IMG/VR virus record: IMGVR_UViG_3300025133_000545
Location: 1 to 25,626 of that record
Strand: one strand, 5' to 3'
DNA length: 25,626 bases
From: a virus
Under the pieces are notes generated by a model. It searched no databases, had not been told where the DNA came from, and worked only from the letters and a program-made list of their open reading frames with translations. Positions 7,908 to 15,189 of the stretch are shown here, piece by piece; positions within the stretch are counted from its first letter, which is position 1, and every line of letters starts with the position of its first letter. A program made the position numbers and the translations under genes.

Positions 7908-8325
7908 AGCACTCCTTCGTTTTTTCATCATACGCTAACTTGCCAGTCCTGACGTTAATCAATTGCTGATCTTTTTCAGAATATTTTGTTAGTTGCCCTA
8001 CCGTCATATAATACGTCATGGTTTTAATATCGCCAAAGTCTTCTGATAGTTTTTTTAAAGTACCATGAAAATAAGTGCCAGGTTTTTGTACAATCTTTTT
8101 TGCAGGCCTTATTAATCCCTCTAGCGACATTGCATTCTCTGCACTCTTTTGTTTACGACGATATCTTTCATGAACTTTAGTAGATTCAGATTTATTTCTT
8201 TCTTCTTCCATCTTATCATCATTAGCTCTTATCTTCTCGTAGTTTTCCTTAAGGCGTTCACTCTCTAATTCTTCACGATGACTTTCGGTTCCTATCTTTC
8301 GCAAGATAGATTTAGCGCTAGACAT
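7900..8325 (-). CDS. hypothetical charged protein
   Basis: 141 aa, not recognised. The first 65 residues are highly charged and probably one long helix (REELESERLKENYEKIRAND, then KVHERYRRKQKSAENA). The second half is more globular (TMTYYMTVGQLTKYSEKDQQ). The start is certain: AAAGGAGG five bases before the ATG. It sits between the ribonucleotide reductase and dCMP deaminase genes in one transcription unit, but nothing in the sequence links it to nucleotide metabolism. Confidence 0.75.
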   Translation of the reverse strand: MSSAKSILRKIGTESHREELESERLKENYEKIRANDDKMEEERNKSESTKVHERYRRKQKSAENAMSLEGLIRPAKKIVQKPGTYFHGTLKKLSEDFGDIKTMTYYMTVGQLTKYSEKDQQLINVRTGKLAYDEKTKECFE

Positions 8326-8336
8326 TAATGCCTCCT

Positions 8337-10187
8337 TTAAAATACTTCGCAGGCGCCGCCTGCACAGGCGAGTTCGCCAGTAAGGTTAGTGTTATCCATT
8401 ATCTCTACGACTCCACTTAAATCTACTTCTTTTAGATTATCAATCAGCCCCTTAAAGGTTGTTTCATCTATATCTTCAAACGGAGCTTGCTTATAGTTAC
8501 CACCAAAATAAGGCAACACAGACAGTCCATTATAATATTCACGATTAGACCACATCCATTTGCCAACTTCATCCCACTCATCTTCTTTAACTGAAACAGT
8601 GCAAGACACATTGTGTGTATTATTTCCACCGTTATGTCCGGGCACAATCCATCGGTTGTATATATCCCTTACTCTTTCCAAAAGCTCTAAGGAAGTTTCG
8701 TGACGTAAGATGCCGGTGTCTGGTGCTCTTTGTGGGATAGAAATAACAGCCTGACTATCAGCCTTAAAGAAATCATCTTCTATTAATTCAGGATGATTAA
8801 TGCTAAGGTAAGTATAAATGGCCTCATTTTTACCTACTCTAATGCGTCGAATATAATAGTCATTATGCCAAGCATGCACTCCACTAGAAGTACCCAACAC
8901 ACATGAAGTAGTTCCGCTTGGCTTAACTGTCGTAACTCTAGCGGCATGATTAATACCTAACTCAACTGCATAATACTTATTTGCATCAGTCGCTACTTTA
9001 GCTGCTTCTTCTAAGTCCAACTTCTGAACTCTCCCGCTACCAATGCCGGTCATTCCAATACCAAGTAAAGCATCTTTCTCTGTAGTACGCCGCCATATAT
9101 CTCTAAGGTAATGAAAGTTAGTATAAGAGGCTTGTAAAGTGCCGATAAGAGATGCCGCTGAAACTCTTTCATTAAGCTCTTGCTGTGTCTCTACATCACT
9201 CACATTTACTTCACAAAGATTACAGAATTGAAACGACCTAAGCGCGATTTCTGCACATGGATTAGTACCCCATTCGGAATCGTTAGTAAAGTATACGCCA
9301 GGCTCTCCAGCGCCGCTTTCTTTTACTTTCTCCCAAATATTGAAAAAATCTTTCTTCTTAACTCTATGTCGCACAACGACCGCAGAGTTATTGGCTCTTG
9401 CTCTTTGCGGCTCACCCTCCCACCAGTCTCCAAATTTACATTGAAGCATTTCTTGATCATCAAGGGAAAACAAACTAATAGTAGCAGACCTGCGGATGCC
9501 TCCAGATAAAACTGCGTCTGCAATCCAACAAATGATATCGTGTACTTCCAAAGTAGAGAGTTGCTCACCATGTTCTTTCCTATCAAAAATTCTTTTTATA
9601 TTGTGGACACAATCTTTTAATGGTTGTGGGCCGGGAGCTTTACCACCACTAGTTACTAACAAAGCGCCCTTTGGGCGAACACTACTAAAATCAAATTCGG
9701 GCTCTGGTCTACCCATAAAATATGACTTCATCAACATCTTTATACAATCAGACCAACCCTCGATGCTATCACCAACAAGATAGCGTCGTCTTTTTGTAGG
9801 TTTAGTAATTTGAGGTAACTTTTCTACATGATGTTTCTGTACCGAATAACCTACACCAGTTCCACCTAACAACAAAAACATTACTTCACTAAACGCTCGG
9901 TAATCATCAATCGGAAGATAAGCGCAATTATATATACGAGAAGGTGTTTGTTTTATTGCAGGGCCAGCAAATTGTAAAGATCGCATTGATGGTAAAACTT
10001 TTTTATCATACACCAACTCATAAGCTTTTTCTATGCTCGGCATCAGCTCCGGAAAGTTGGCAATGTGCATATCGCGATTGCGTGTAACTAATTCTTTCCA
10101 TGTTTCTCGCCGTTGTTCAGTAGGCAAATATCTTGCATACTTCATGTGGACTGTAATTTCTGATAAAATTTGCTGACTTATATCCAA
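8337..10187 (-). CDS. nrdJ: adenosylcobalamin-dependent (class II) ribonucleotide reductase
   Basis: 616 aa from TTG 10187, chosen because GGAG lies seven bases upstream; the longer reading starts with GTG 10193, one base from that GGAG. It matches monomeric NrdJ of the Lactobacillus leichmannii type: NCAYLP (C88), LLLGGTGVGYSVQ, RPKGALLVTSGGKAPGP, NPCAEIAL with the radical cysteine C311 and E313, FCNLCEV with C322, PSGTTS, and a C-terminal redox pair CAGGAC (C608, C613). The C311-C322 spacing equals C408-C419 in the reference enzyme. It reduces ribonucleotides to deoxyribonucleotides and needs host or environmental B12. It is shorter than the roughly 740-aa reference, so allosteric parts may be reduced. 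No class I subunits are seen. Confidence 0.93.
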   Translation of the reverse strand: MDISQQILSEITVHMKYARYLPTEQRRETWKELVTRNRDMHIANFPELMPSIEKAYELVYDKKVLPSMRSLQFAGPAIKQTPSRIYNCAYLPIDDYRAFSEVMFLLLGGTGVGYSVQKHHVEKLPQITKPTKRRRYLVGDSIEGWSDCIKMLMKSYFMGRPEPEFDFSSVRPKGALLVTSGGKAPGPQPLKDCVHNIKRIFDRKEHGEQLSTLEVHDIICWIADAVLSGGIRRSATISLFSLDDQEMLQCKFGDWWEGEPQRARANNSAVVVRHRVKKKDFFNIWEKVKESGAGEPGVYFTNDSEWGTNPCAEIALRSFQFCNLCEVNVSDVETQQELNERVSAASLIGTLQASYTNFHYLRDIWRRTTEKDALLGIGMTGIGSGRVQKLDLEEAAKVATDANKYYAVELGINHAARVTTVKPSGTTSCVLGTSSGVHAWHNDYYIRRIRVGKNEAIYTYLSINHPELIEDDFFKADSQAVISIPQRAPDTGILRHETSLELLERVRDIYNRWIVPGHNGGNNTHNVSCTVSVKEDEWDEVGKWMWSNREYYNGLSVLPYFGGNYKQAPFEDIDETTFKGLIDNLKEVDLSGVVEIMDNTNLTGELACAGGACEVF

Positions 10188-10189
10188 TT

Positions 10190-10408
10190 TCACTCTCCGT
10201 CTGTTGGTGTTCTTACATTCTTAGCTGACTCATAACCATCTCTAAAAAATCCTTTCCCAAAACTAACTCCTACTTGCTCTATTGTTCGCCTTACTTCTTC
10301 ACCACAATTGGGGCAATAAACCTTTTCTCTGGGGTTGTATTGCTTGATACTCATCTTTTTAGTCAAATGAAAAGTGCATCCCTCACAAACCCAAGTGTAT
10401 TCAGGCAT
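10190..10408 (-). CDS. FmdB-like zinc-ribbon protein
   Basis: 72 aa. It begins MPEYTWVCEGC and has a second CPNCGEEVRRT: C8-x2-C11 and C32-x2-C35 form a zinc ribbon. The arrangement MPxYxxxCxxC...CPxCG...F.G.GF.RD is that of the FmdB family of putative regulators. The ATG at 10408 has AGGAG seven bases upstream and overlaps the previous stop (TGATG). It sits directly before nrdJ with its end overlapping the nrdJ ribosome-binding site, suggesting tight coupling. A role in regulation or nucleic-acid binding is family-level inference. Confidence 0.75.
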   Translation of the reverse strand: MPEYTWVCEGCTFHLTKKMSIKQYNPREKVYCPNCGEEVRRTIEQVGVSFGKGFFRDGYESAKNVRTPTDGE

Positions 10409-10653
10409 CAAATACTCCTAGTGCCCAATTTTTCCACTCGATGAATAAACTCTTGTGTGCCATTTTCTCTGGCAATTATAACTTCATATTCTATTTCTTC
10501 ATTAGTAATGGGCTGCTCTTTAGTGATCATATCATTAGCCATGCTAATCACATTATCTATCTTTGTTTTAGTGCGAGGTACAGAATAGACATTATTAATC
10601 TGTATCTCGCTATTCCCATATCTTCTTGTTCTTGTGATTGTTAATCTTTCCAT
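10408..10653 (-). CDS. hypothetical protein
   Basis: 81 aa, not recognised. The first third is basic (MERLTITRTRRYGNSEIQ) and the rest mixed beta and helix (EEIEYEVIIARENGTQEFIH). No membrane segment or cysteines. ATG start with TAGG five bases upstream, six bases after the helicase stop codon. It lies between the helicase and the FmdB-like gene in the operon from promoter 13106-13134. Confidence 0.65.
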   Translation of the reverse strand: MERLTITRTRRYGNSEIQINNVYSVPRTKTKIDNVISMANDMITKEQPITNEEIEYEVIIARENGTQEFIHRVEKLGTRSI

Positions 10654-10659
10654 ATCAAC

Positions 10660-12003
10660 CTACGCTTCCTCTTTAACATCGCGGTAAAAAGATCTCATCT
10701 TATCACCACCACTTAACAAACTATTTACCTTATCACCTACTGAAAAGCCAGCCGGTTGATCGTCATTCAAATCAATAAAAGCGCGAGCTGGGTCCATATC
10801 AATATTGTAATTAACATTAGCTTGACCCATACGATTTTTGCCAATATGGAACTTCCGTTGTGAGAATGTACCAAAGAAGTCTACAACCATTGCTTTATTA
10901 ATCGCTTCGCCAACCTTATCAATTGTGATAACATCGTCATTGAAACCTTCTCTATTACTTTGAGTTGCCGTCCAAATCGGTAGCTTCATCTCCATAGACA
11001 ACGCACGAAGATCTTCAAAAATACTTTCAAGCTCAAAGCGTTTTTGATCATAACCGCGGCGGCTTTTCATCAAGTCACCATAATCAATAATAATAAGATC
11101 GGGATCAAAACCATTTGATAGGAGCCTTCCCATATGAAACTTGATAGTGTTAATTGTTGCAACCTTCGGCGGATACTCCTTAATATATAATTGCCCACCA
11201 TTAAAACGAACTAGTTGAGCTTCAGCTTCTACCATCCGGTTACGCAATTCCTTGGTGGGAATGCCTGTAATACGACTATCATAACGATTACCTACATGAG
11301 TTTCGCTCAACTCAAATGTATAATGAATAACATTCTTACCAGCCGCTAATGCACCATACCCAAGATTAACTAAGAAAAATGATTTACCGCCTCCAGTTGG
11401 AGCCATCACCACACCCAACTCACCATTCGCTAAACCGCCATCTAAAACTTCGTTAGCATCCAACAATGGAAACCCTGTTGGAATACAAGCCCGTGCATGA
11501 ACTTGCTGGCGAGACTTAAACGAATCAAAATAATCAGCTCCCAAATCTTGTTCAGTACTAATCTTTAAGCTATCTTCAATAGTTTTTTGAATCTCTTCAA
11601 ATCTACCTTCTTTCAACAATTCTACCGATTGCAGAATTGCGCCTTTCATAGATTGATTCTTACAAAACTCTAATGACTTATCTTTTGCGTATTCAATTTC
11701 TTGACGATTTACTTTTGTCTCAATATCCAATAAAACATTAATTGTTGATTCTTTTAGTTCGCCCTCTGGATATTGCGCAATTTCTGTCTTTAATATTTCA
11801 TAGGACGGCGGGCCATTATACTTATTAAAAAGCTTCCTTATTTCTAACCAAATTGTTTTATGTGCCTCTGATGTAAAATACTCTTCTTTTAAAACCTCAA
11901 AACTCTTTTCAAAAAACTCTCTATCAATCAGTGCTGCTTGTAACACACAATTCTGAAAGTTTGTTCCAAAAGACTTAAAAGAATCAACATCTGTATACGC
12001 CAT
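10660..12003 (-). CDS. replicative DNA helicase (DnaB/gp41 type)
   Basis: 447 aa. The N-terminal helical domain (residues about 10-75) resembles DnaB_N. The RecA-like ATPase core has Walker A APTGGGKS (201-208), the DnaB-typical HYTFELSE segment (227-234), Walker B LIIIDYGD (303-310), and a later ATQSNREG sensor-like region. It is expected to form a hexamer that unwinds the fork ahead of the DnaE-type polymerase. No primase gene is visible in the window. ATG start with GGAGAGAG at good spacing, 11 bases after the exonuclease gene, so the two are cotranscribed from the promoter at 13106-13134. Confidence 0.9.
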   Translation of the reverse strand: MAYTDVDSFKSFGTNFQNCVLQAALIDREFFEKSFEVLKEEYFTSEAHKTIWLEIRKLFNKYNGPPSYEILKTEIAQYPEGELKESTINVLLDIETKVNRQEIEYAKDKSLEFCKNQSMKGAILQSVELLKEGRFEEIQKTIEDSLKISTEQDLGADYFDSFKSRQQVHARACIPTGFPLLDANEVLDGGLANGELGVVMAPTGGGKSFFLVNLGYGALAAGKNVIHYTFELSETHVGNRYDSRITGIPTKELRNRMVEAEAQLVRFNGGQLYIKEYPPKVATINTIKFHMGRLLSNGFDPDLIIIDYGDLMKSRRGYDQKRFELESIFEDLRALSMEMKLPIWTATQSNREGFNDDVITIDKVGEAINKAMVVDFFGTFSQRKFHIGKNRMGQANVNYNIDMDPARAFIDLNDDQPAGFSVGDKVNSLLSGGDKMRSFYRDVKEEA

Positions 12004-12014
12004 TTATCTCTCTC

Positions 12015-12986
12015 CTATAATATCACCGGTTCGCGCGATACTGACATAAAGGTCGAAACCCAATTATCAATATTACTTGGCGAAATGTTTTCACCCAACA
12101 ACTTAAGACGAAGCTGATAAGAATTAAACTTCAATTCTTTATTTTCGTAACTTCTTTCCAACGCCTGAATCGACTGCATGTTAACGTCTATATCTAGTAA
12201 CTGTACTATCCCATAATTTCTTCTCATCAATTCTGCGTTATCAATATACTTCTCATACTTCTTCTCTTTTTGTTTACCTGCGTATTCTAAAATGTCATCT
12301 ACACCAGCTTCTTCCATATTGTTTAATAGTGGAAAATCAGTCTTTGCTGTCGGCTCTCCGACGCCTTTGACTCCCCCTATGTTATCACTCTTGTCACCTA
12401 CGATCGCCTTTAGAAGCGCGTAATTAGGTGGAAAAACGTCTTCTTTTTGCATCATCCAGTCAAGGTCTATCAACTCACCTCTTGGATTCTCTTTTGTTTT
12501 CACAGGGCGAAAGATCGACGTCCGTTCATCTACCAACTGGAAGAAATCTCTGTCCGTTGAAATGATTATTTTTGCGTCATCTTTAAAAAAAGTTCTACAA
12601 GAATACGCAATCTGATCATCAGCTTCCAAGTATTGAACCGCAGGTTGGTAAACAGGCAATACATCTAAACACTCTTTTACTAACTGCAGTTGTCGTGCAA
12701 ATGAAACCGACTCATCTTCCTGCGAATACTCAAAATACCTATTTAGCCCTCTAAATTTGCGGCCTTCTTTATATTCTTTGAGCGTTTTTCTTCGACGCTC
12801 TGAAGAACCTTTCCCCTCCCAAACCACAGAAACAATATCGGGGTTATGTTTCTTAATCTGGGACTGTAAGCTATTAAGAGTGCCAAAAGCACCACCAATA
12901 TGCTCACCATCATCATTTGTTAATCTCATTGCTGAAAAGTTTCTAATGAACATATTCATCAAATCAATTAATAAAACCTTTTTCAT
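12015..12986 (-). CDS. 5'-3' exonuclease / RNase H (FEN-like)
   Basis: 323 aa. The pattern of T4 RNase H and PolI-type 5' nucleases is clear: LLIDLMN (D8), the acidic cluster EADDQ (121-125), STDRDF (143-148), GDKSDN (197-202) and a helix-hairpin-helix-like GVKGVG (205-210). It would remove RNA primers and flaps during lagging-strand synthesis. It lies just upstream of the helicase gene and shares its promoter. ATG start behind AGAGGAAA, which is located inside the end of the 18-aa ORF at 12990-13046. Confidence 0.9.
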   Translation of the reverse strand: MKKVLLIDLMNMFIRNFSAMRLTNDDGEHIGGAFGTLNSLQSQIKKHNPDIVSVVWEGKGSSERRRKTLKEYKEGRKFRGLNRYFEYSQEDESVSFARQLQLVKECLDVLPVYQPAVQYLEADDQIAYSCRTFFKDDAKIIISTDRDFFQLVDERTSIFRPVKTKENPRGELIDLDWMMQKEDVFPPNYALLKAIVGDKSDNIGGVKGVGEPTAKTDFPLLNNMEEAGVDDILEYAGKQKEKKYEKYIDNAELMRRNYGIVQLLDIDVNMQSIQALERSYENKELKFNSYQLRLKLLGENISPSNIDNWVSTFMSVSREPVIL

Positions 12987-12989
12987 TTA

Positions 12990-13046
12990 TTATTTTCCTC
13001 TATTACGTTGCCCAAACCAAATAATACGGCGCCTTCGTTTTGACAT
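12990..13046 (-). CDS. 18-residue basic leader-like ORF
   Basis: ATG at 13046 with AGGAG seven bases upstream, encoding 18 residues with an arginine-rich start (MSKRRRR) and ending in TAA. It is the first start after the promoter at 13106-13134, and its last codons carry the ribosome-binding site of the exonuclease gene three bases on. It may be a real micropeptide or a translated leader that couples exonuclease expression. Not recognised. Confidence 0.45.
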   Translation of the reverse strand: MSKRRRRIIWFGQRNRGK

Positions 13047-13056
13047 TTTAAGTCTC

Positions 13057-13302
13057 CTACCACATTACCATACGCGTAAAAAGCCTCTTTGTGATCATTC
13101 TATAAAATATAACCAATTCTCTCCAATTTGTCAAGGACTCTTTTCGTTCTACTAACGATTCTTTTTCCCGCATTTTGGCTAGCCTAATTGCCCATCTTTG
13201 CTGTCTTAAAATGCTTAATTTGGAGCCACCTGTCTGCCAAACAGAGTGATCTACAAAAATCCAAAACCAAATCCTAAGTGTGATTAACATAATAAAAACC
13301 AT
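13057..13302 (-). CDS. possible small membrane-anchored protein
   Basis: 81 aa. A hydrophobic, aromatic N-terminus (MVFIMLITLRIWFWIFV) could be one membrane helix, followed by a basic, helical remainder (RQQRWAIRLAKMREKESLVE). It fills the gap between the lipoprotein gene and the replication operon. The stop codon overlaps the Shine-Dalgarno of the 18-aa ORF, a normal arrangement here. Against it, no ribosome-binding site is visible before the ATG and a strong promoter lies inside its 3' half. Not recognised. Confidence 0.5.
   Translation of the reverse strand: MVFIMLITLRIWFWIFVDHSVWQTGGSKLSILRQQRWAIRLAKMREKESLVERKESLTNWRELVIFYRMITKRLFTRMVMW
13106..13134 (-). promoter_or_regulatory. sigma70-like promoter for the replication operon
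   Basis: Minus strand: TTGACA (13129-13134), 17-bp spacer, TATATT (13106-13111). It is embedded in the reading frame at 13057-13302 and would drive the 18-aa ORF, exonuclease, helicase and probably the genes on to nrdJ and dCMP deaminase. Confidence 0.8.
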
Positions 13303-13331
13303 TAATTAATATTAGTGACTCAGCATCATCT

Positions 13332-13814
13332 TCATCCCTCATCTTTTTCCCTCCGCGTTGGTGTTGGTAGTTTTCTATTTCTTGGGTTTATTCTTTTCTG
13401 CCAAACTATTTTGGCTCCTTCTACATCCCTACGAATCGGCGCATCTTTAACCTCAACCTTAGCGCTTCGTCGTGTTGGCGTAATGGTTTTCTGCGGCTGT
13501 AATACGGATAGTTGTGATTCATTATGTATATGGTAAGTGTTGTAGGGACTATAACCGTTAGAATAATAAGAAACAATAGGGTAATACCCATTGCCGTAAG
13601 GTGAGTAAGAGTATTGTGGCCATAGCTCATAACGTCTGTTAACCATTGGCCTGTGTTCATCTCTCTCATCTCGTTGATAGTTATTTTCTAAATTACGAAC
13701 ATTTATTTTAGGTGCGGGCTTTATTTGCAGTGGGTCATAAAGTAGTGTATAGCATCCATCCAATACTAAAAGTAAAGAAACCAATGTTAAATATTTAAAG
13801 ATTTTCCGATACAT
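13332..13814 (-). CDS. predicted lipoprotein
   Basis: 160 aa. A basic start (MYRKIFK), hydrophobic segment (YLTLVSLLLVL) and lipobox-like LDGC with C21 form a type II signal peptide. The mature part is rich in tyrosine, asparagine and proline (SYSPYGNGYYPIVSYYSNGY), then a basic tail (PTRRSAKVEVKDAPIRRDVE), suggesting an extended envelope protein. It overlaps the end of the upstream 3D-domain gene by 20 bases. An overlapping membrane-protein and lipoprotein pair recalls the inner and outer spanin arrangement for disrupting the outer membrane, but the sequence does not prove this. An outer-membrane location implies a Gram-negative host. Confidence 0.65.
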   Translation of the reverse strand: MYRKIFKYLTLVSLLLVLDGCYTLLYDPLQIKPAPKINVRNLENNYQRDERDEHRPMVNRRYELWPQYSYSPYGNGYYPIVSYYSNGYSPYNTYHIHNESQLSVLQPQKTITPTRRSAKVEVKDAPIRRDVEGAKIVWQKRINPRNRKLPTPTRREKDEG

Positions 13815-14367
13815 AATCTAACCTTCTTAATGATGCGTCATTATACTTGTATGGCTCAACACCAGGCGTTTCTAAAATATCAATACGATTTATCCAGCGC
13901 CGGGCCATCGTATCGCGGACTTGGTAAACTCCAGACTTCTTACCCGCATCCACCCACACATAATCACCATATTTAAGGAACCCCCCATAACGTACAAGCA
14001 TATTCCGTGAAACCGCAACATATCTATATTCACTTGCCTTACTTATTTTAATTACACTTCCATCGGCCGTAATGTTTGGTGTATCATCAGTTTGATCTGC
14101 AACAGGATGATACATTGTTACGACTACTTGATGCTTATTATTCTCGTACTCTTCTATCTTTTTTTCTTTTACTGCTAGCTTTCTAGCTAACTCTAAACCT
14201 CTTATTGTAGTATCTAATATTAATGAATCAGCTACCGAAACCATTCTCTCCATCAATAAATTTTCTTCTTTAAGTGTATCAATTTCATTTTTCTTTTCTA
14301 TACTATGTGTAGTAAAAACCACCAATAGAAGAAGAATAGCTACGGTTTTCACTTTCTCTCTCTGCAC
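13795..14367 (-). CDS. membrane-anchored 3D-domain (double-psi beta-barrel) protein
   Basis: 190 aa. An N-terminal membrane helix (VAILLLLVVFTT, about 9-20) is followed by a coiled-coil stretch (KNEIDTLKEENLLMERM to about 75), then a C-terminal domain: TMYHP (84-88), TADGS (100-104), YVAVSRNML (116-124), GGFLKYGDYVWVD (128-140), DTMARR (152-157), RIDIL (161-165). This is the pattern of 3D or MltA/RlpA-like double-psi barrels, with Asp residues at 102, 152 and 163. Such domains act on or bind peptidoglycan, so the periplasm is the likely location. GTG 14367 has GGGG eight bases upstream; GTG 14352 is an alternative. The gene lies just after tRNA-Gln and overlaps the lipoprotein gene. The 103 bases before it show only weak promoter-like sequence. 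Confidence 0.7.
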   Translation of the reverse strand: MQREKVKTVAILLLLVVFTTHSIEKKNEIDTLKEENLLMERMVSVADSLILDTTIRGLELARKLAVKEKKIEEYENNKHQVVVTMYHPVADQTDDTPNITADGSVIKISKASEYRYVAVSRNMLVRYGGFLKYGDYVWVDAGKKSGVYQVRDTMARRWINRIDILETPGVEPYKYNDASLRRLDYVSENL

Positions 14368-14470
14368 TTTATTTACCCCGATAATATAAATACTGCATGA
14401 AAAAATTATAAAAATACACTATCATTTAAAAATATTTAAATTCATGTTTGGGAAAATTTTTTGGAAGGGG

Positions 14471-14546
14471 TGGCTGGGCTGTAGCGACTCGAACGCTAAT
14501 CTGCAAGATCCAAAATCTTGTGTATTACCAATTATACGACAGCCCA
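14471..14546 (-). tRNA. tRNA-Gln(TTG)
   Basis: 76 bases including an encoded CCA. Acceptor stem TGGGCTG/CAGCCCA with discriminator G, D arm GTAT/ATAC, anticodon stem CAAGA/TCTTG with loop TTTTGGA (anticodon TTG, reads CAA), T arm TAGCG/CGCTA with canonical TTCGAGT loop. The first 34-35 bases are duplicated at 15190-15223 on the far side of a GC-rich insert. Confidence 0.95.
14512..14545 (-). repeat. direct repeat, copy 1: 5' half of tRNA-Gln
   Basis: 34 bases, 33 identical to 15190-15223; the only difference is at 14538 against 15216. The repeat covers the acceptor 5' strand, D arm and anticodon 5' stem and stops within the anticodon loop. Confidence 0.95.
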
Positions 14547-14644
14547 AAAACTCATACTTTATGCAACAAACTTAGCTGAATCAAACCCTAAAGAAAGAAA
14601 ACTACTCCCAACCAGAACGCAGATGATGAGGGTTGTGAGTTCAC

Positions 14645-15163
14645 TCATCCTTCCCTTCCCGGCGCTCGGGAGACGGGATCCCACCAAGGTCGATGCATCG
14701 GACTTGTCTTCCCGGCGCTCGGATCAAGTGGGCATTCGCCGGGACCATGAGCGTTGACTGCGCCACACATGCCACATTCCTCGGCGCTTACGCCAGCCAG
14801 TTCGTCGGCCCGGGCTCGATCGACTACGGCAGCCAGTTCGTCGGCCCACTCCTCAATTATCCCCTCACACCCTCCCCAATCTCCGTACTTTTCCTCCCGC
14901 ATCTCCTTCACCACCCGCGCTGCCGCTGTGCGGAGGGCTTTGATTTCCGCTTGATCGCGTTTATATCCAGCACACATGGTTTCAAACTCTTTTGTGCGGG
15001 TATACAATGCCCCCCGTGCCTCGGCCAGCTTACGGGTCTGTGCGTCGTAGGCCAGACGCAAGTTGTTGGCGCGGTCGTTGGCCTCGGCCAATTCCCGCCT
15101 TGTGGAGTTCAATTCTACTCCCAGATCGGCAATCTCCAGCCGTAGATCAGATTCAAGTTTCAT
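14645..15163 (-). CDS. GC-rich foreign ORF: coiled coil plus zinc-knuckle-like motif
   Basis: 172 aa, not recognised as a family. Residues 1-75 are a clear coiled coil (ESDLRLEIADLGVELNSTRR and so on), followed by an alanine- and glutamate-rich region with a 12-residue near repeat (WADELAAVVDRA / RADELAGVSAEE). A compact C-x2-C-x5-H-x4-C cluster (C130, C133, H139, C144) resembles a zinc knuckle, so nucleic-acid binding is possible. The tail is rich in P, R and W. Codons end mostly in G or C, unlike every other gene here, which shows recent acquisition from a GC-rich source, perhaps another phage. ATG start with a modest AGGGA upstream. It lies between tRNA-Gln and a copy of that tRNA's 5' half. 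Confidence 0.75.
   Translation of the reverse strand: MKLESDLRLEIADLGVELNSTRRELAEANDRANNLRLAYDAQTRKLAEARGALYTRTKEFETMCAGYKRDQAEIKALRTAAARVVKEMREEKYGDWGGCEGIIEEWADELAAVVDRARADELAGVSAEECGMCGAVNAHGPGECPLDPSAGKTSPMHRPWWDPVSRAPGREG
14655..14722. repeat. 15-bp direct repeat in the GC-rich ORF
   Basis: cttcccggcgctcgg occurs at 14655-14669 and 14708-14722. The 53-base offset is not a multiple of three, so the copies are read in different frames and the repeat is at DNA level. Confidence 0.85.
14794..14847. repeat. 18-bp direct repeat in the GC-rich ORF
   Basis: cagccagttcgtcggccc occurs at 14794-14811 and 14830-14847. The 36-base offset keeps the frame and encodes the repeated ADELA peptide. Confidence 0.85.
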
Positions 15164-15189
15164 ATCGTCCCTGTCATTTTTCCTATAAA

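Noticed and set aside
14383-14411. TATATT at 14383-14388 as a promoter for the 3D-domain gene
   Set aside because: The hexamer 17 bp upstream is TTATAA, a poor -35, unlike the seven strong sites; the unit can be read through from the tRNAs.
14693-15145. 150-codon plus-strand ORF in the GC-rich region
   Set aside because: It is the opposite-strand shadow of the 172-aa ORF. GC-rich DNA has few stop codons, and the minus-strand product has a clear coiled coil and cysteine cluster.
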